A stretch of 64,000 nt of DNA from contig JAHRBS010000014.1 in NCBI GenBank assembly GCA_024305745.1, forward strand, positions 441,501-505,500, in the 5' to 3' direction. A model generated the notes under the pieces. It ran no database searches and was not told where the DNA came from. It saw only the letters and a program-made list of their open reading frames with translations. Source of the stretch: Polyporus tsugae. Its lineage: Eukaryota > Basidiomycota > Agaricomycetes > Polyporales > Polyporaceae. A program made the position numbers and the translations under genes. Positions 35,662-48,500 of the stretch are shown piece by piece. How positions within the stretch are numbered: the first letter of the stretch is position 1; every line of letters begins with the position of its first letter.

Positions 35662-37017
35662 CTAAAGGCGGCGCGCGTGCACAGTGTGGTACACCGACAC
35701 CAGACCGGGCACCCTCCACGACTCGTCGATGTAGCCTTGGATGAGGGCGTCCGCCTGTGCCGCCCAAGGACCCTCGATCAGGACGGCGCGCATCGACCGC
35801 GCGTACAACTCGACCATGTCGCGATATGCACGGCCCAGCTCGCGCAGCGCCGGGTCGTCGTGCCAGCCGCCGACGGGCATGAAGTGTGGGCAGGAAACGA
35901 TGTCGGTGAAGTAGCCGGAGTCCTCGAGGAGCTCGGGGATCTTGTGCGCGATCGTCGGGATGCCACGGCGCTGGTGAAGCGTCTCGCGCACCGCCCTGAA
36001 GAACGCGGCGGTGGATGGCGCGTGGAGGTAGAGGTCGCTGCCGTCGCGCATGACGGGACAGCGGGCCCACTCGTTCGAGACGAAGAGGCCGCCCGGGCGC
36101 AGGAGGCGCGCTATCTCCGGCAGAAGCCCCCCATAGTCACGGATCTACGAGTACGAAGCACGGACGTGAGCGCGAAAGCCCACCACATTCTATCAAAGAG
36201 AAAGGACGTACGGCCATGCTGATGGACCGCGCGTGGACGAAGTCGATGCGGCCCGAGTCGTATCGAAACTTCTCCGCGATGTCGTGCATCTCGAAGAGAA
36301 CATTGCGTGGGGGGTAGCGGGTCGCAATGGGCACTGGAACGGATGGGCTGTCAGATAGTGCGTGCTAGACGTGGGCGCGAAGAGGGAGCCAACCGATGTC
36401 GACGCCGTAAAACCTCACACGCGGGAACTCGCGCGCCATATCTAGTACCCTATTTATACGGCAGTGAATAAAGAAGATACGAACAGTTCGCGGCAACCAT
36501 GCTGGATGACGTACCACTCGCCTGTCCCAGTTCCGAGATCCAAGACGCGTCGCTGCTCGCCGGGAGCGTCGACGAGTATGTCCCGCACAGGCCCCACAGA
36601 GGAATCTCCGATGAGTCTGCGCAGAAGCTGGTTTAGCCCGTTTTGTCTCTGAAAAGTACCAGGTCAGCCACTGCCAAGGATGCATGACCGAGAAACAAAA
36701 GGTAGGGGGATGAAGATGACCGGGCGCAGCTCCTTGTGTCCACCTGGCAGTCGTGCACAACTTACTTGATGCTCTTCCGCATCCACGGGCAGGGGATACG
36801 GCGAGCGACCATGAGAATGGAAGAGTCGTCCGTCGCGTTCTTGGAAATAGCCAGGAATTTCGTCGGCGGATACTTCGACGACGCCGTCAGACGTATCAGA
36901 GTTCGTGTCGTCGTCGTCGTCGTCAGACTGGTAAGGATCGGAGCGGGGGTCGTGTCCGTCCATGTCGAGAGCGTCGTTGTTGAATGGTGGACGGCGGCGG
37001 GGGTATTCGATGGCCAT
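35662..37017 (-). CDS. Class I SAM-dependent methyltransferase (LaeA/UMTA-like)
   Basis: Exons 36766-37017, 36515-36648, 36394-36449, 36212-36333 and 35662-36144 join in phase into 348 residues. The first 80 residues are acidic and probably disordered (YQSDDDDDDTNSDTSDG). The Rossmann core follows: motif I VLDLGTGTGEW (the GxGxG that binds S-adenosylmethionine), VRFYGVDI ending in the acidic residue that binds the ribose, a post-motif FEMHDIAEKF...DSGRIDFVHARSIS, and LLRPGGLFVSNEW. The helical C-terminal part has HKIPELLEDSGYF and CPHFMPVGGWHDDPALRELG. This pattern fits the broad LaeA/UMTA-like fungal group, in which regulators of secondary metabolism and enzymes both occur; the substrate cannot be told. 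ATG 37017 (MAIEYPRRRPPFN) is preferred; an in-frame ATG at 37095 would add 26 residues. Confidence 0.8.
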
Positions 37018-39385
37018 CTGAGGTCGGACGAAAAGAGAGGCAGAAGAAGAGCGAAAAAACGGATCGAGACCTGGTGAGGCCGTGAGACGGGTCATATAGC
37101 TCGCACCAATAACAACTCCGACACCGCGCCAACAGCGACGTTAACTCAGCGGCGGAGTGCCCAGACAGGGGACACGATCGCGGGGCGCGCGGGCGAGCAA
37201 GAACGGGTGTAGGAGAGGGCGATGGGATGTGAGGCCTGGATTCAATTGGCTAAGTTGGAATGGACGATATGTGGGCGGTACGAGGGGGTTGACGTCTGCG
37301 GTTGCTTTCAGATGTGCTGGGATGCTCGATCCAAATTACGAATAGGAATGCCGCGAGGCTGACAGAGGCAAGCGTGAGGCCGGATCCAGAAGGAAGAGGA
37401 AGAGCGTCCGTCGGAGCCACAAACCCCGCAAAGCGCACTAGTGACCAGGCGACGGGGATGATTATGAGGCGCAACAAGTACGATCAGATGATTCTCCTCA
37501 ACTTTCGATCGCGCAGCCTTTCCCAGTGTCTACTCGTGCGCGGAAGCAAATGTGGTGCTGACGCATCTATCCCGCGTTATGCTGACCTGCCGGCAAGCAT
37601 AGAAACCCGGCGAAGACCGGCCATGAAGTCGGTGGCTGCGGCTGATCCACGCCAACTCGACAAAGTTTCCCAGCGCCGCCAACGACCGCCATCAACCCGC
37701 CACCATTCCTATCTGAGGTTATCGCGGCTAGCTCCTGGGCTGGGAGGTGGGGAAACAATCACATCGATCTACCCGTCCGTCGCACCGCCCCCTGGTCTCG
37801 CGGAAGAAGAGGGGGGTTTCGAACCGTCACGCGTCAGACCCGCACCATCCCGTAAGCTGGTGCTGTCCAACTCCGCCCATATTTAGCGCTCTCCGTATGC
37901 TCCCCGTTCGGAATCGGTGGAATACTGACCTTCCCAGCCTGAGAATTTCGTCACGATTGGTTCGGAGTATCTGCGTGTCTAGGCCAGTGGCCTAGCCAAA
38001 TCCAGAACAATGATTGTAAGGCGTGCCTTGTGAGCTGCATCTGTGATGGAAGAAATGGAACTGGGTCGTGGGTGCGAGTGGTACCATATATGTGTCACCA
38101 TACAGAGGGCGTGCAGACACCAGATGAAGGGACCTCTTCGAGGACGCCGAACCTGGGGTTTGGTCCTATCCTTCCGGGTTAATTAGTTCTCAGAGTGCGG
38201 TATATCGTGGACTCAGACATAAGCGATCAAGAGCAAAGGCACAAGTTGATCTTAGCTCTAGACAGGCATGTAGGGCACGAGGGTAGACATGTACATCCCA
38301 TGCGCCGTACACGAGTACAGTGAAGGTGCCGAGAATTACCGCGCAAGGTTGCGCTAGCCACATACAACTACGATCGTCAAAGAGAAGCCCATGGCGCCTG
38401 CACTTTTGACATTGCAGTTCAATAAATCTCATCCGCCGCGGTGAGAGGGCGAAGATAAATCCAGAGATTCGGCCATCGGCACGAAAGCCATTGATCTGAA
38501 AATATCTCGTTCAGCATGTGCAAATGCGGGGGATGAGCGACACCATTGAGCAGCGAAGACAAGAATGCCGACACCTAAGTAGGCAAATATAAACGGGTTA
38601 GCAGTATGGTGGAGTCGGCTGAATCACCAGCAGTGGTCCTGATTTAGCATGCCGCGGCTCGCATGCAGCCTCGGCCGCGGAGACGTGTCAGGCCTGTCAC
38701 GGATCCCGGCGGGTAAAGAAAAGGATTGTGAATGCAGTTTTTGATGCCTTGTCGGCGCGACCTGAGCGCGGTGGTTCCCTCACTGCAATCTATCTGGCCG
38801 GTCACCTGCTGCCTTCATGTTCGGGCGCGTGTATGGACGAACGTTGACCGTTGAAATAGCGCTCACCGATCTTCGTGGTAGCAAGTACATCGGAACAACA
38901 TGCTCGCCAGGCAGAGAATGGTCGAGACGATCAGTGATACTCCTAAATCGCACCGGAGGCCTCATCGTGGCATGACCTTGAAGCAGGGTGGCAAATGGTG
39001 AACATTTATCTGCTGTTCAGGCAAGGTACTACTCACTGCTTTCGTCCTGCATCATAACATGCTGAAATCGTCACCATCCCTAGAATCAGGAGGCGGACTC
39101 GGAGGTTCAAGATGTCTTCGCCGTGAGGATCGTGGGCTGCTGAGCTGCGGGATACCTTGTTCGATCTGTCGGATGTTTAGCGCATCGATAATGTGGAGTA
39201 ACACGGATTTGCGAGTGACCGTTGACGAGCTCTTGCAGTAAAAGACGCAGAGCTGAAAAGTTCAAGTGCGGATTCCGAAGGGCGCTCGACTCCTGAGTCG
39301 GGTTTTGCCATTTCGGGGCCGGTGGGCGGCTGCAGCTTCTTGTTCTGAACGACGACCATCCTGACCCTTGTCTGCCTCCAACGAG
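37018..39385. other. Intergenic, 2.4 kb, with possible unresolved minus-strand membrane gene
   Basis: No complete gene can be built. On the minus strand two hydrophobic stretches in different frames (about 38860-38950, LGVSLIVSTILCLASMLF; and about 38290-38370, VILGTFTVLVYGAWDVHV), the first ending at a donor-like GTGAGC, could belong to a multi-exon membrane protein such as the DUF6533/6534 type. The exons I tried do not join cleanly, so this stays a suggestion. The remainder holds promoters of the two flanking genes. Confidence 0.3.
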
Positions 39386-42300
39386 ATGCCGTCCGATGTT
39401 CAGATGTTCTTCGCCGAGCAGGATGAGATCATGAGTCGGCCACAGGAAGATTTCGCTGCCTTCTTGGCTCGCAGGCAGAGGTGCGTGTTATGTAACCACA
39501 TCACCCTCTTTCGTCCCCCCGGAGTGGTATCGGTGATGCTTCTCGGGGCGATGTTGCGGTGCCTTGTGACTGCTGCTAAGGCAGTAGGCGGCATCCTCAT
39601 TTCCGTGTAAGGATCAGTTGTCCTCATCGGACTAGGACTCTGAAATATCTGGCGTCGTGCATCTCTGAACTTTCCCCCGTGACGGAGCCTCGACTGATGT
39701 TTTTCTCCATGTTCACAGGCAAACCACTATGTGCTACCGTTTCAGCCCGCAAACTATTAGTATCGACGACGCCAACTCGTGTGGACCGGTCTGGCTGGAC
39801 TCGACGTCCGAGGATCATTCAGCGATCCCGCGAGACAGCCATGTCCCAATTTTCGACGCATGTGGAGAGTCAAGTACGGGCCAAAGCAAGTCGTCTCCCC
39901 TCATTCAGCCCTCTATTGACGTTCCTCGCGATTCTCGTGCGAAGACCAAGCGCAAGCCAGACGACTCCGGCCACGACCTCAATCAAAAGCCGGAGAAGAG
40001 GCGAAGAGGCGCAGAATCTATGCCTTTTGGGAGTGATTCTGCGGCATACGATCGACGTACTGTGCCTGAGAGGCTACGGTAAGCCTATCATATAAAACCT
40101 TGCTATAATTGCTCAACGTCTCATCTACCGTCGGTCAGGACCTCCGACGCGGTCTCCGTGGAGGTGGAGAAGGGCAGTGCGTCAGCGCAAAGACATGCAT
40201 ATCGGGTGCCACCTCAGGCCGCTCTCTCTGCAACTGAACGTCAGGCGCCGCCTCGGATTGACGCGCCGAGAAGCGCCGTGGACGCACTGGAGGGTTTGAC
40301 GCTGTCGATGTCGCCCGAGGAATCGAGGGAGGAGTGCTTGAAGTTTCCGGGCAGCGTTACAACGTCCGTGCTAAGCCGCGACGCTGCCACCCTCAAAGAA
40401 ACAGCTAGACATGGTGATTGCGTCCCCGGCTCGATCGACGCCGGCGTGGGAACGAGTCGCTGTGCGGAGGTTGGGTTGACTGGTGCCAAGCGTCCCCCTC
40501 GAGATGAGGCGCTCGGCGGCTCGCTGGCCTCGACACGCCGCCGAATCGCTACGGACAGCAGCAGGGTGACAACTCCGACGAGAACAGCGCTTGGCGCTGC
40601 AGGTGCTCCCATCGCGAAAGCCCCCACGGAGAAGAAGGGGAAGGTGACGTCGACGCTGGAGAAGCGAGTTACGGCGAAGCGTGGGGGGACCGCAGGCCAG
40701 AAGCAGAAGGGCAAGGCAACCGAGCGCATCACGGCGTCGGAGTACGCGAAACAGAAGAATGCGCAAGTCGAGGAGCGGCACCTGAGCGGGAAGACATCGA
40801 ACGCAAAGCAATTTTTGGAGGGCAAGCGCATATTCTATTACGGCAACGACATGAGTTTTCCCAGCAAGGACACGAAACGAAGGATGGATCTCGTGAGTGG
40901 ATAGTCACCGGCGGATATGACGCTATTGACGGCAGCCTTGCCAACAGATTGTCAAGCACGGAGGGACTCTGGTGCCCGACTACGATCCCGACCATATCAC
41001 GCACATCGTCGTGCACAATAAGACAAACGAAGACACGCTATTGAAGGCGATCGGAATGAAGAGACTGACAGATATTCCTCAGCGAATTCCAACCGTCACA
41101 TGGGAATGGGTTACAACCGGATTCGACGCTCCTCGGGTACGAGCCTCAACGCTGAGCGGCAAGGGGAAAGCGCCAGATCAAGGTGGCCAAGGAGACGTTG
41201 ACGCCTCGGTGGAAGAGGATCCGCTTGTATACAAGATGGGCTGGCTGTTCGAGTATGCGGTCTTCAGCAAACGCATCGATGCCGGAGAAACGCCGTGGGG
41301 CGAGTTTGTTTCCGCTCGGAAGACTCATTCAGCGGCCAATGGTCCATCCGGACTCAATGCCCACCAGAGCACGGATGTTTTTGCCCCCGCAGAAACCATC
41401 GACGACATCAGCAGCATCTCGTGCGTCCTCGTCGGAGTTGGCTGGGGTTGACGTGTTTCAGACCCTGTATCTGACGCCCATTTTCACAGGGACTTTACAC
41501 AGGACAAGTTTTCGACCGGTCATGGGGGGCAGATCACTCGCTATGGTTGCCTACCTTCACCCTCAGCTTCGCCCAGCGACCCAGATTTGGCCATCCGTCA
41601 ACCGCTCAACTCCGAAGCCTCGGGGAAGGGTCCTCAGGCAGTGCACCCCCCTTCGGGTAACGGTGGTCCTCCAACCCATACGATCTTCCACGCGAGTTCG
41701 AAGGCACAAGGGCCGACGCTGAATTATGACGAGGACCCGCTGGCTGAGTTTTACGCCCAGGCACGGGCCGAGCGGGACGCAGAGGTAGGCTGACTGTGGC
41801 ATTCGGTGGTGTGTCGCAGGCAAATGACGTCGGCGCACTGTCAGATGTTCGGCGATGATGATTCTGATACGGAATCTATACCATCGGAGAAGGAACAGAA
41901 ACAGCCCACCATCGCGCGGCACGGTAGCCGCGAGGCGTTCAAGAAGGGGGTAGTGCGTCCTATCTCCCTTTTCCTTGATACCTGGGGCTGTGCCCCTCAT
42001 GCTGACCTCCGCTTTCTCCCTGGCCCTAACACGAATGGCCGCGCCTGCTTCATTCCCAATAGTTTCTGTGCGACGACAAAGACAGTAGGCGGGGGCTCGC
42101 AGAGTGTCCCAATCAGGACGTCATAGACAAGGTTAGTGTATCGGCAGCGGCATTGGTAGACGGCTATTTGCTCATCGCGCTACGCTGTCCTGTTAGCTCG
42201 AGGAATTGAAGGACCTTCATGACGCTAAGCCTACCGAGGATGACAGATGGCGCGTGTACGGACTCAGGAAAGGTGCGTGATCAGCGTCTCTGTCGTCGAG

Positions 42301-44059
42301 CTGGCTCAATACTTAACCGGGGATTTAGCCATCTCCGCTTTACGCCGATACCCTACGAGAATCAAGTCGATGGAGGAAGCGAGGCAGCTCAGAGGCGTTG
42401 GAGAAAAGACTGCGCGAAAGGTAGACGTGGGCGTGCTTCGTGGGTCGGGGGTGTTTGTTCACCGGGGTTTTTTTGAATGTCGCAGATCATGGAGATCATC
42501 CAGACAGGCGCTCTGATGCGGATACAGTACGAGACGACCGAAGACATCAAGGTGATTCGACTATTTACAGGAATTTACGGCGTCGGTGAGCACTTTCGGC
42601 CATTTTAAAGTTGCATTCCCAGGCTAAGTCGAGCGCTGCTTGCACAAAGGCGCTATGACGGCTCGGATCTGGTACAACAATGGGTGCAAGACCTTGGAGG
42701 ATGTCGCCGGGCGCAAGGGAGGGGTTAGGTTATCTTACGCGCAGGAAATCGGCTTGAAGTACTACACGGGTGCGCAGAACGTTTCCTATGGTGAAGGCGC
42801 TCTTTTGATCTGGACTCGTAGATATCAATACGAGGATACCTAGGACGGAGGTGCAAGAAATTTACGACAAGGTCAGAGCAGCAGGTGAGTGGCTTCTTCA
42901 ACCGCCTGCTCTTCGCCTTCTCTCCTTGCTCAAGCTTCATAAATATAGCTCTAAAGATAAATTCGAAGCTCTTCATTCAAGTCATGGGTAGCTTCCGTAG
43001 GTTAGTACAGTCCATCCTCAGCCTCAAGTCCTATCGGCCCTGACATGCGAATCCGTAGAGGCAAGTCGACCTGCGGCGACATCGACGTTCTCATAACGCG
43101 CCCGGTTGACGACAGCAAGACACACCAAGGTGCGTCATTGTCCTTATCTTCCCCGCGCGTACAGTGCCCCTGGGCTAGGCCATGCCCGTTTGATTTCCGT
43201 TCTTCCATTCTCTATCGATGCTTGACGCGTCCGGACCCTGCAGGGGTTCTGCGGCGGCTTCTCGCAGAACTGCATCGTAAAGGCGTGATCACCGAAGACC
43301 TCTGCTTGCCGGACGACTTCGACGACCTGGAGCTTGTATATCGGGGTTTGTGTCGGAGGGACTCGCGGGGCCTACGTCGTCGTATCGGTATGTTTTCACT
43401 ACCTCTACCTCTACGTCCACACCCCGGCTCCTCGCAACGCTCGCGCCGCTTCTTAACGGCTCCGATCCTCTTCCCCAGACTTCCTGACCGTACCCTGGGC
43501 CTCGAGAGGCGCAGCTCTACTCTACTACACGGGAGATGATATCGTGAGTCGATGCTATTCCTGTCGGCCGGTTTCACACAGGTCTAAACTCGCGTCCCCT
43601 TTTTCGCTTGCCTGAATCGCTGCTCTCATAATCGCCGGCCGATCGCCATATCTCTCTACGCGCGCGCAGTTCAACCGTTCGCTCCGATTGAAGGCGAGAA
43701 AGATGGGATACTCTCTCAACCAGCGGGGACTGTACACGGACGTCATCCGGAACAGCGAGGGGCAGAAGGTCACGGAAGGTAAGCTGCTCTTCTTACCCGT
43801 CAACACTATCCCGCTCGTGACTTCGGGGGGTCAAGTCTGGTTGTGGGGGACTGGGGGGAAGAGGTCGGAGAGGCTAAAATGGGCTGGTGTGTAGGTGTGC
43901 TCGTCGCGTCGGAGAGTGAGAGGGAGATTTTCGACATTCTAGGTACGCACACTTCTCAAGGCTAGACCGCTGCTCCTCAAGCCTCGAACGATCATCCCTG
44001 CCTCTTCCTTCCATTCAGGGGTACCGTGGCAAGAGCCTCATGAACGTATACGCAACTGA
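39386..44059 (+). CDS. POL4: DNA polymerase lambda-like family X polymerase with BRCT domain
   Basis: Gap-filling polymerase for non-homologous end joining and base excision repair in the nucleus. Nineteen exons join in phase: 39386-39480, 39719-40078, 40139-40892, 40948-41420, 41490-41784, 41845-41949, 42063-42131, 42197-42272, 42329-42420, 42486-42585, 42650-42769, 42822-42884, 42949-43000, 43059-43129, 43244-43387, 43479-43543, 43670-43778, 43895-43942, 44019-44059; 1043 residues. Order of parts: low-complexity N-terminus; BRCT at about 380-470 (GKRIFYYGNDMSF, GGTLVPDYDPDHITHIVV, VTWEWVTTGFD); polar linker; helix-hairpin-helix ARQLRGVGEKTARKI; FTGIYGVGAMTARIWY; RGKSTCGDIDVLIT with the two metal-binding Asp; IDFLTVPWAS with the third Asp; YYTGDDIFNRSLR; and a final LGVPWQEPHER. 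The catalytic core looks intact. The protein is much longer than animal pol lambda, mainly in the N-terminus and linker. Confidence 0.93.
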
Positions 44060-45574
44060 GCGGAGTCCCAATGGTGAGCGTTCCATGGGTGAGTTTACGA
44101 ATCGACACTTCCTTCCATCATGGCTATGAATGTGGAATGAATATGGATACTCCCGCACTGGTGCTGCTGGTTGCACGTACCTAGGAAATCACGCACTGGC
44201 ACTGGTTGGACAGAGTTCGTTTTTCGTGGGGTAGTTGACTGAATGTCGAATGTACGCGAACGCACCGCAGGGTCGATACAGGCACCTCGTGAATAACCAC
44301 CTCGGCTAATGGATTTGTTTAGACTCCGTCCTGCTGTGCGTGGAGACATTGTGGGGGAGTGTAGTGCTGGGGAGGGATGGCAAGCTTGCGGAGTCGGGTG
44401 GGAGATCGCGAGGACCCTTGCGCGTGAGCGTGGGATGCATTTTCCGCTCAACTGCCTGCCTCCGTCGGGGGTGGTCGGGTGTTCGATGATTGGGCACGAG
44501 CACTAGGTGACGTACAGCAGACGCTACCGCGGATGGTCGCATGGAATGCCGGGGTCTACATTATGGGAATTGTCCCGTAAGCCGGCCTCTATAGGTTCAG
44601 GCATAGAAATCCGGTAGCCGCATAGTTATTGCAGTCCGGCACTTCTCGCTATGAAGGCCAGCGGATGGTATTCCAATTTCCAATCAATGAGAGGGAGCGA
44701 CTGCGAGGCAAAGGCGCTTTTCTACGGGCGGTCTCGTACACAAGATATTAATATTATCCCCGCACCGTCACCTAGGCGGTAAGCAGGCTGCTATAGATAC
44801 TCGACTGAATGCCGAAAGACGTCAACATTCCATGCAGCGAGTCGATCGTGAGCATAGATGACCACCGCAATGGCTCACACACTACCGAAAAAAGACAGGG
44901 CGTGCAAGGCGCATTCCAGGGTGGTTCACTTGACATACCTTGTTCGGCGTGTCGGACAGCTGGCCTCATCTCCGCGTTGCACCACAATGTTGCATTGCCA
45001 TTGTAAAATTGAAACACTCACCTGATGGAAATCACCACTCACATAGTGCACGGTCTGAATGACTGCGTCACCAGAGAAGAAGCCATGGCCAGAGCTCTTC
45101 TGGCTTGTGGAAGCTCAGGCGGTTGAATGCGGGTCAGAACCGTCAGATGCGCTTTCACGGCATTCGTGGTCTGCCCAGAACCGTGGATCTGGTGTGGGTA
45201 TTTGTGCGGCTGGGTAGGCCCAGCGGAACGGGTGAACTCCCCTAAGGATGCTCCCGAGTATCTGGATACTTACTAGCTCTCGCACGGAACGTGTAAGTAT
45301 TCCCTGGCAAACGCGCACGGGGTGGCAAGGAAAGGCGGGGTGCATTAATATTATAATCAAGCTCAAATCGAGCCGGGAAAGAGATAAGGGTCATTAACAA
45401 TGGGTTGTTATCCAATTGTTATCAAGCTTATAATCTCGATCTAGGCCGATTAGTTTTTCTGATTGGCCCGCTATATCGGGCAAGGGCGAGGTTGGATTTC
45501 ACACCTCAACGTCGTCTCCCTCCTCCCTCCCCGTCGTCCAAGCTGCCCTCCTCACCGTCTGCCTCGACGCCGCC
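44060..45574. other. Intergenic, 1.5 kb, upstream of velvet gene
   Basis: Contains the 3' flank of the polymerase gene and the promoter of the velvet gene. Short minus-strand frames at 44772-45017 and 45115-45366 show no recognisable motif. No gene is supported. Confidence 0.45.
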
Positions 45575-48500
45575 ATGGACGACGAACAGCACCAGTTTGT
45601 CCACGCAAAGCTCCCCGTACATTCGCCGTACGACCGCGACAGGCTGTGAGTCCCATCACTTCCTTTGCGCTTCCCACCCCCATCCCATCCCAAATCCATG
45701 GTTTCGTACCCGCTGTTGTACTCACTCTCTCCTTCTCTCGAACATATATCTTTGCTCTTCCGCCTCCGTTCCCTCTCATACTCTTTCCTCCACCTCCTCG
45801 CGCGGCGTCGCTTCCGGTCCCCAATGGTCCGCGCTCACGACCCCAGGGAGTATGAGCTCACAATGCGGCAAGAGCCCAAGCAGGCTCGCATGTGCGGTGT
45901 AGGCGGTAAAGGTCCATCCCTACAATCTCTGTCACATTCCCCGCTTATTCCTTCCCTTCCTGCCTCCCCCAGCTGATCGTCGACCTATTGACCCCCCTCC
46001 TATCGTCCAACTGCGTGTTATCGACCCATCCTCCCGTCGCCCTCAATCCTCCTCCTCGCGCGCCAGCTCTCCAGGTGAGTGTGTGCTGGGTGTCGACGCG
46101 CTTTTGGGCTGCGATGGTCTGCAAAGGTGCCGACCTTCGTGTTCGCGCATGCCCCTCAATCTCCATTGCGTGCTTTCTGCCTCCGGACGTGTTCAAATGA
46201 CCTGTTTTCTCACGCGCATTACGTTCCAGACTCCTCCACGCCGCCCTCTGCCCAGAGCTTCTTGCAAAACCCCTATTATTTTATGTTCGCGAGCTTGGCC
46301 AAGCCGGACGAGGATGTCGAGCTGCATTGGTTGAAGGTAAGTTCTTGGCGTCCTGTTATGGTCGCAAGCGCTTCCGCATTCCGGCTCCAGGCATGTAAGC
46401 TCGGCGGTTGGGTAATGGTTTCTCGAGAGCCAATTTCGATCCGCGGAGTCGTTGGCAGATCTTGGAAAACATGTTGGCGTTGCATTTCTAGTCTAGCCTC
46501 ATGCTGAGGCGCAGGTTCGATTGCGGTGCGTCGCCCAAGGGTGCAAGTCAATCTCTAGTGCATCAGCATTTGCGGGAATGAACACTTGCCCTCGTCCAAT
46601 CGAAATCCCCTCCGAGGGTGATGCGCTTTCCCCCCTCCGTCCCGGTTCATCCGCCTTCTCGCCCCCCGCGCGAAGCGGATTTGCGGAGTTCCCCACAGAA
46701 GAGGGGGAATAGGGAGCGGCCAACACGGGTTAAGGCGGATGGAAGATGCAGCTGTAAGGAACATGCACAAACGAAGCAACGTCATAGGAGCGTGTTTCGA
46801 ATGCATTCAGGATCTGCAGCCAATCTCAGTTGTGCTAGGCTATATTCCCCCGTGATGATATGTTGCGCCATGTACCCGGTCCTTGACATGCTTTGTCGCG
46901 CGGTGTAGCGCAGAATCAGGGATGTCCGCCATATCACTGGACCCTCTGTTTGATTTTCACATCATTCAAACCTACGCGAGACGACGTACTGACGTTCGTG
47001 GTCATGTAGGATGGCAAGACACGGTGCACGACTGGCTCGGTCGTATCCTCGCTCTATCACCTGAAGGATAGCGAGAACCAAAACTCCGACGCTGGGTTCT
47101 TCGTGTTCCCCGATTTGAGCGTCCGGACGGAAGGGAGCTATCGACTGAAGCTTAGCCTGTACGAGGTTGTCGGGTGAGTCGGAGCTTCATCACGGCCACG
47201 CATGAAATGATGACCTCGACCCGAGTAGCAATAATGTTTACCACTGCAAGTCCATCTTCTCGGCGCCGTTCTATGTCTATACCGCGAAGAAGTTCCCTGG
47301 AATGGAAGGTGCATCTTATTTATACACATGATTGAGTTTGTGGATATTCACTCATCCACGGCCTGTAGAGTCGACTGCGTTGTCCTGCTCGCTCGCTGAC
47401 CAGGGCATCAAAATTCGCATTCGCAAAGACATCCGTCAGCGGAAAAGACCGATGCCGACTCTTGACGCGCCGGTGCCTATTCCGATGGTGCCAGTGCCCA
47501 TGGGCGCCTTTGGGCCCGTTCCTGTCCCGCTAGACGACGATGAAGAGGATGATCATGAGAAAGAGCAGTTGGAGCGTGAGCAGCGCGACAGGGAACGTGA
47601 GAAGGATCGGGAACGTGACAGAGACCGTGACAGGGATAGGAGGGAGTCTGGCGGGACCGTCGCGGGACCGGGTGCAGGTGGGAGCATTAGCAGACGAGAG
47701 AGCCAAGAAGGACGTGGAGTTAAGCGGTCGAGGGACGATTCTGGCGTAGATGAGACGGGTCCCTCAAACGCGAATGTCGGCTGGGGTGCGATTGATCCTG
47801 CGCTTGCTTCACAACATGCTTCTGCCACTACTCAAGGTGCGGCTTCTGGTGCACCCCATGCACCTGCACCAGTCGAGCATTCGCACTATGCGTCTGCGCC
47901 TCCTCCCCCAGCCCCAGCCCCATATGACCATCGTTACTCGGCACCGTCTGCCACTGCTCCTCCGCCCTCATACCACTATGATCCTCACGGGCATTCCGCT
48001 CCTCCCCCTCCGTCCCATCATTACGCGCCGCCCACCCACCATTATAGCGTCCCTCCGCCTCCGCCTCACCAACACCAACACACTCACCATCCCCCACCCC
48101 CTCCTCCACAATACCAGTACAGTCCGCCGCCTACATCCGCACCTCCTCCCGCACCCGCCCCTGCTCCTGCCCCACCGCAAACCTGGGGACCCCCACCAGC
48201 ACCGACGTCGGCATACGATGCCTACGCACATCATCCGCAGCATCAACAGCACCACTATGCCCCTCCGCCCCCGCCTGCGCACCACAACCCCCACCAGCCC
48301 CCTCCCCCAGCCCCTGCTCCCGCCGCACCACGGTATGATTACAGCGGGTATGCTCCGCCCCCGCCGCCCACTCAGCAACAGCAACAGCCGAGTGGATACA
48401 CGAGTTACTACGAACCGCACCACCACCAACACCACCATACCTCTGCGCCTCCACCACCACCATCTGTAGCCGCTGGCCCGCCCGCCGGTCACAGCCATCA

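Noticed and set aside
37018..39385. A multi-span membrane protein gene on the minus strand
   Set aside because: Only two hydrophobic stretches in incompatible frames were found; no exon chain keeps phase. Kept as a remark only.
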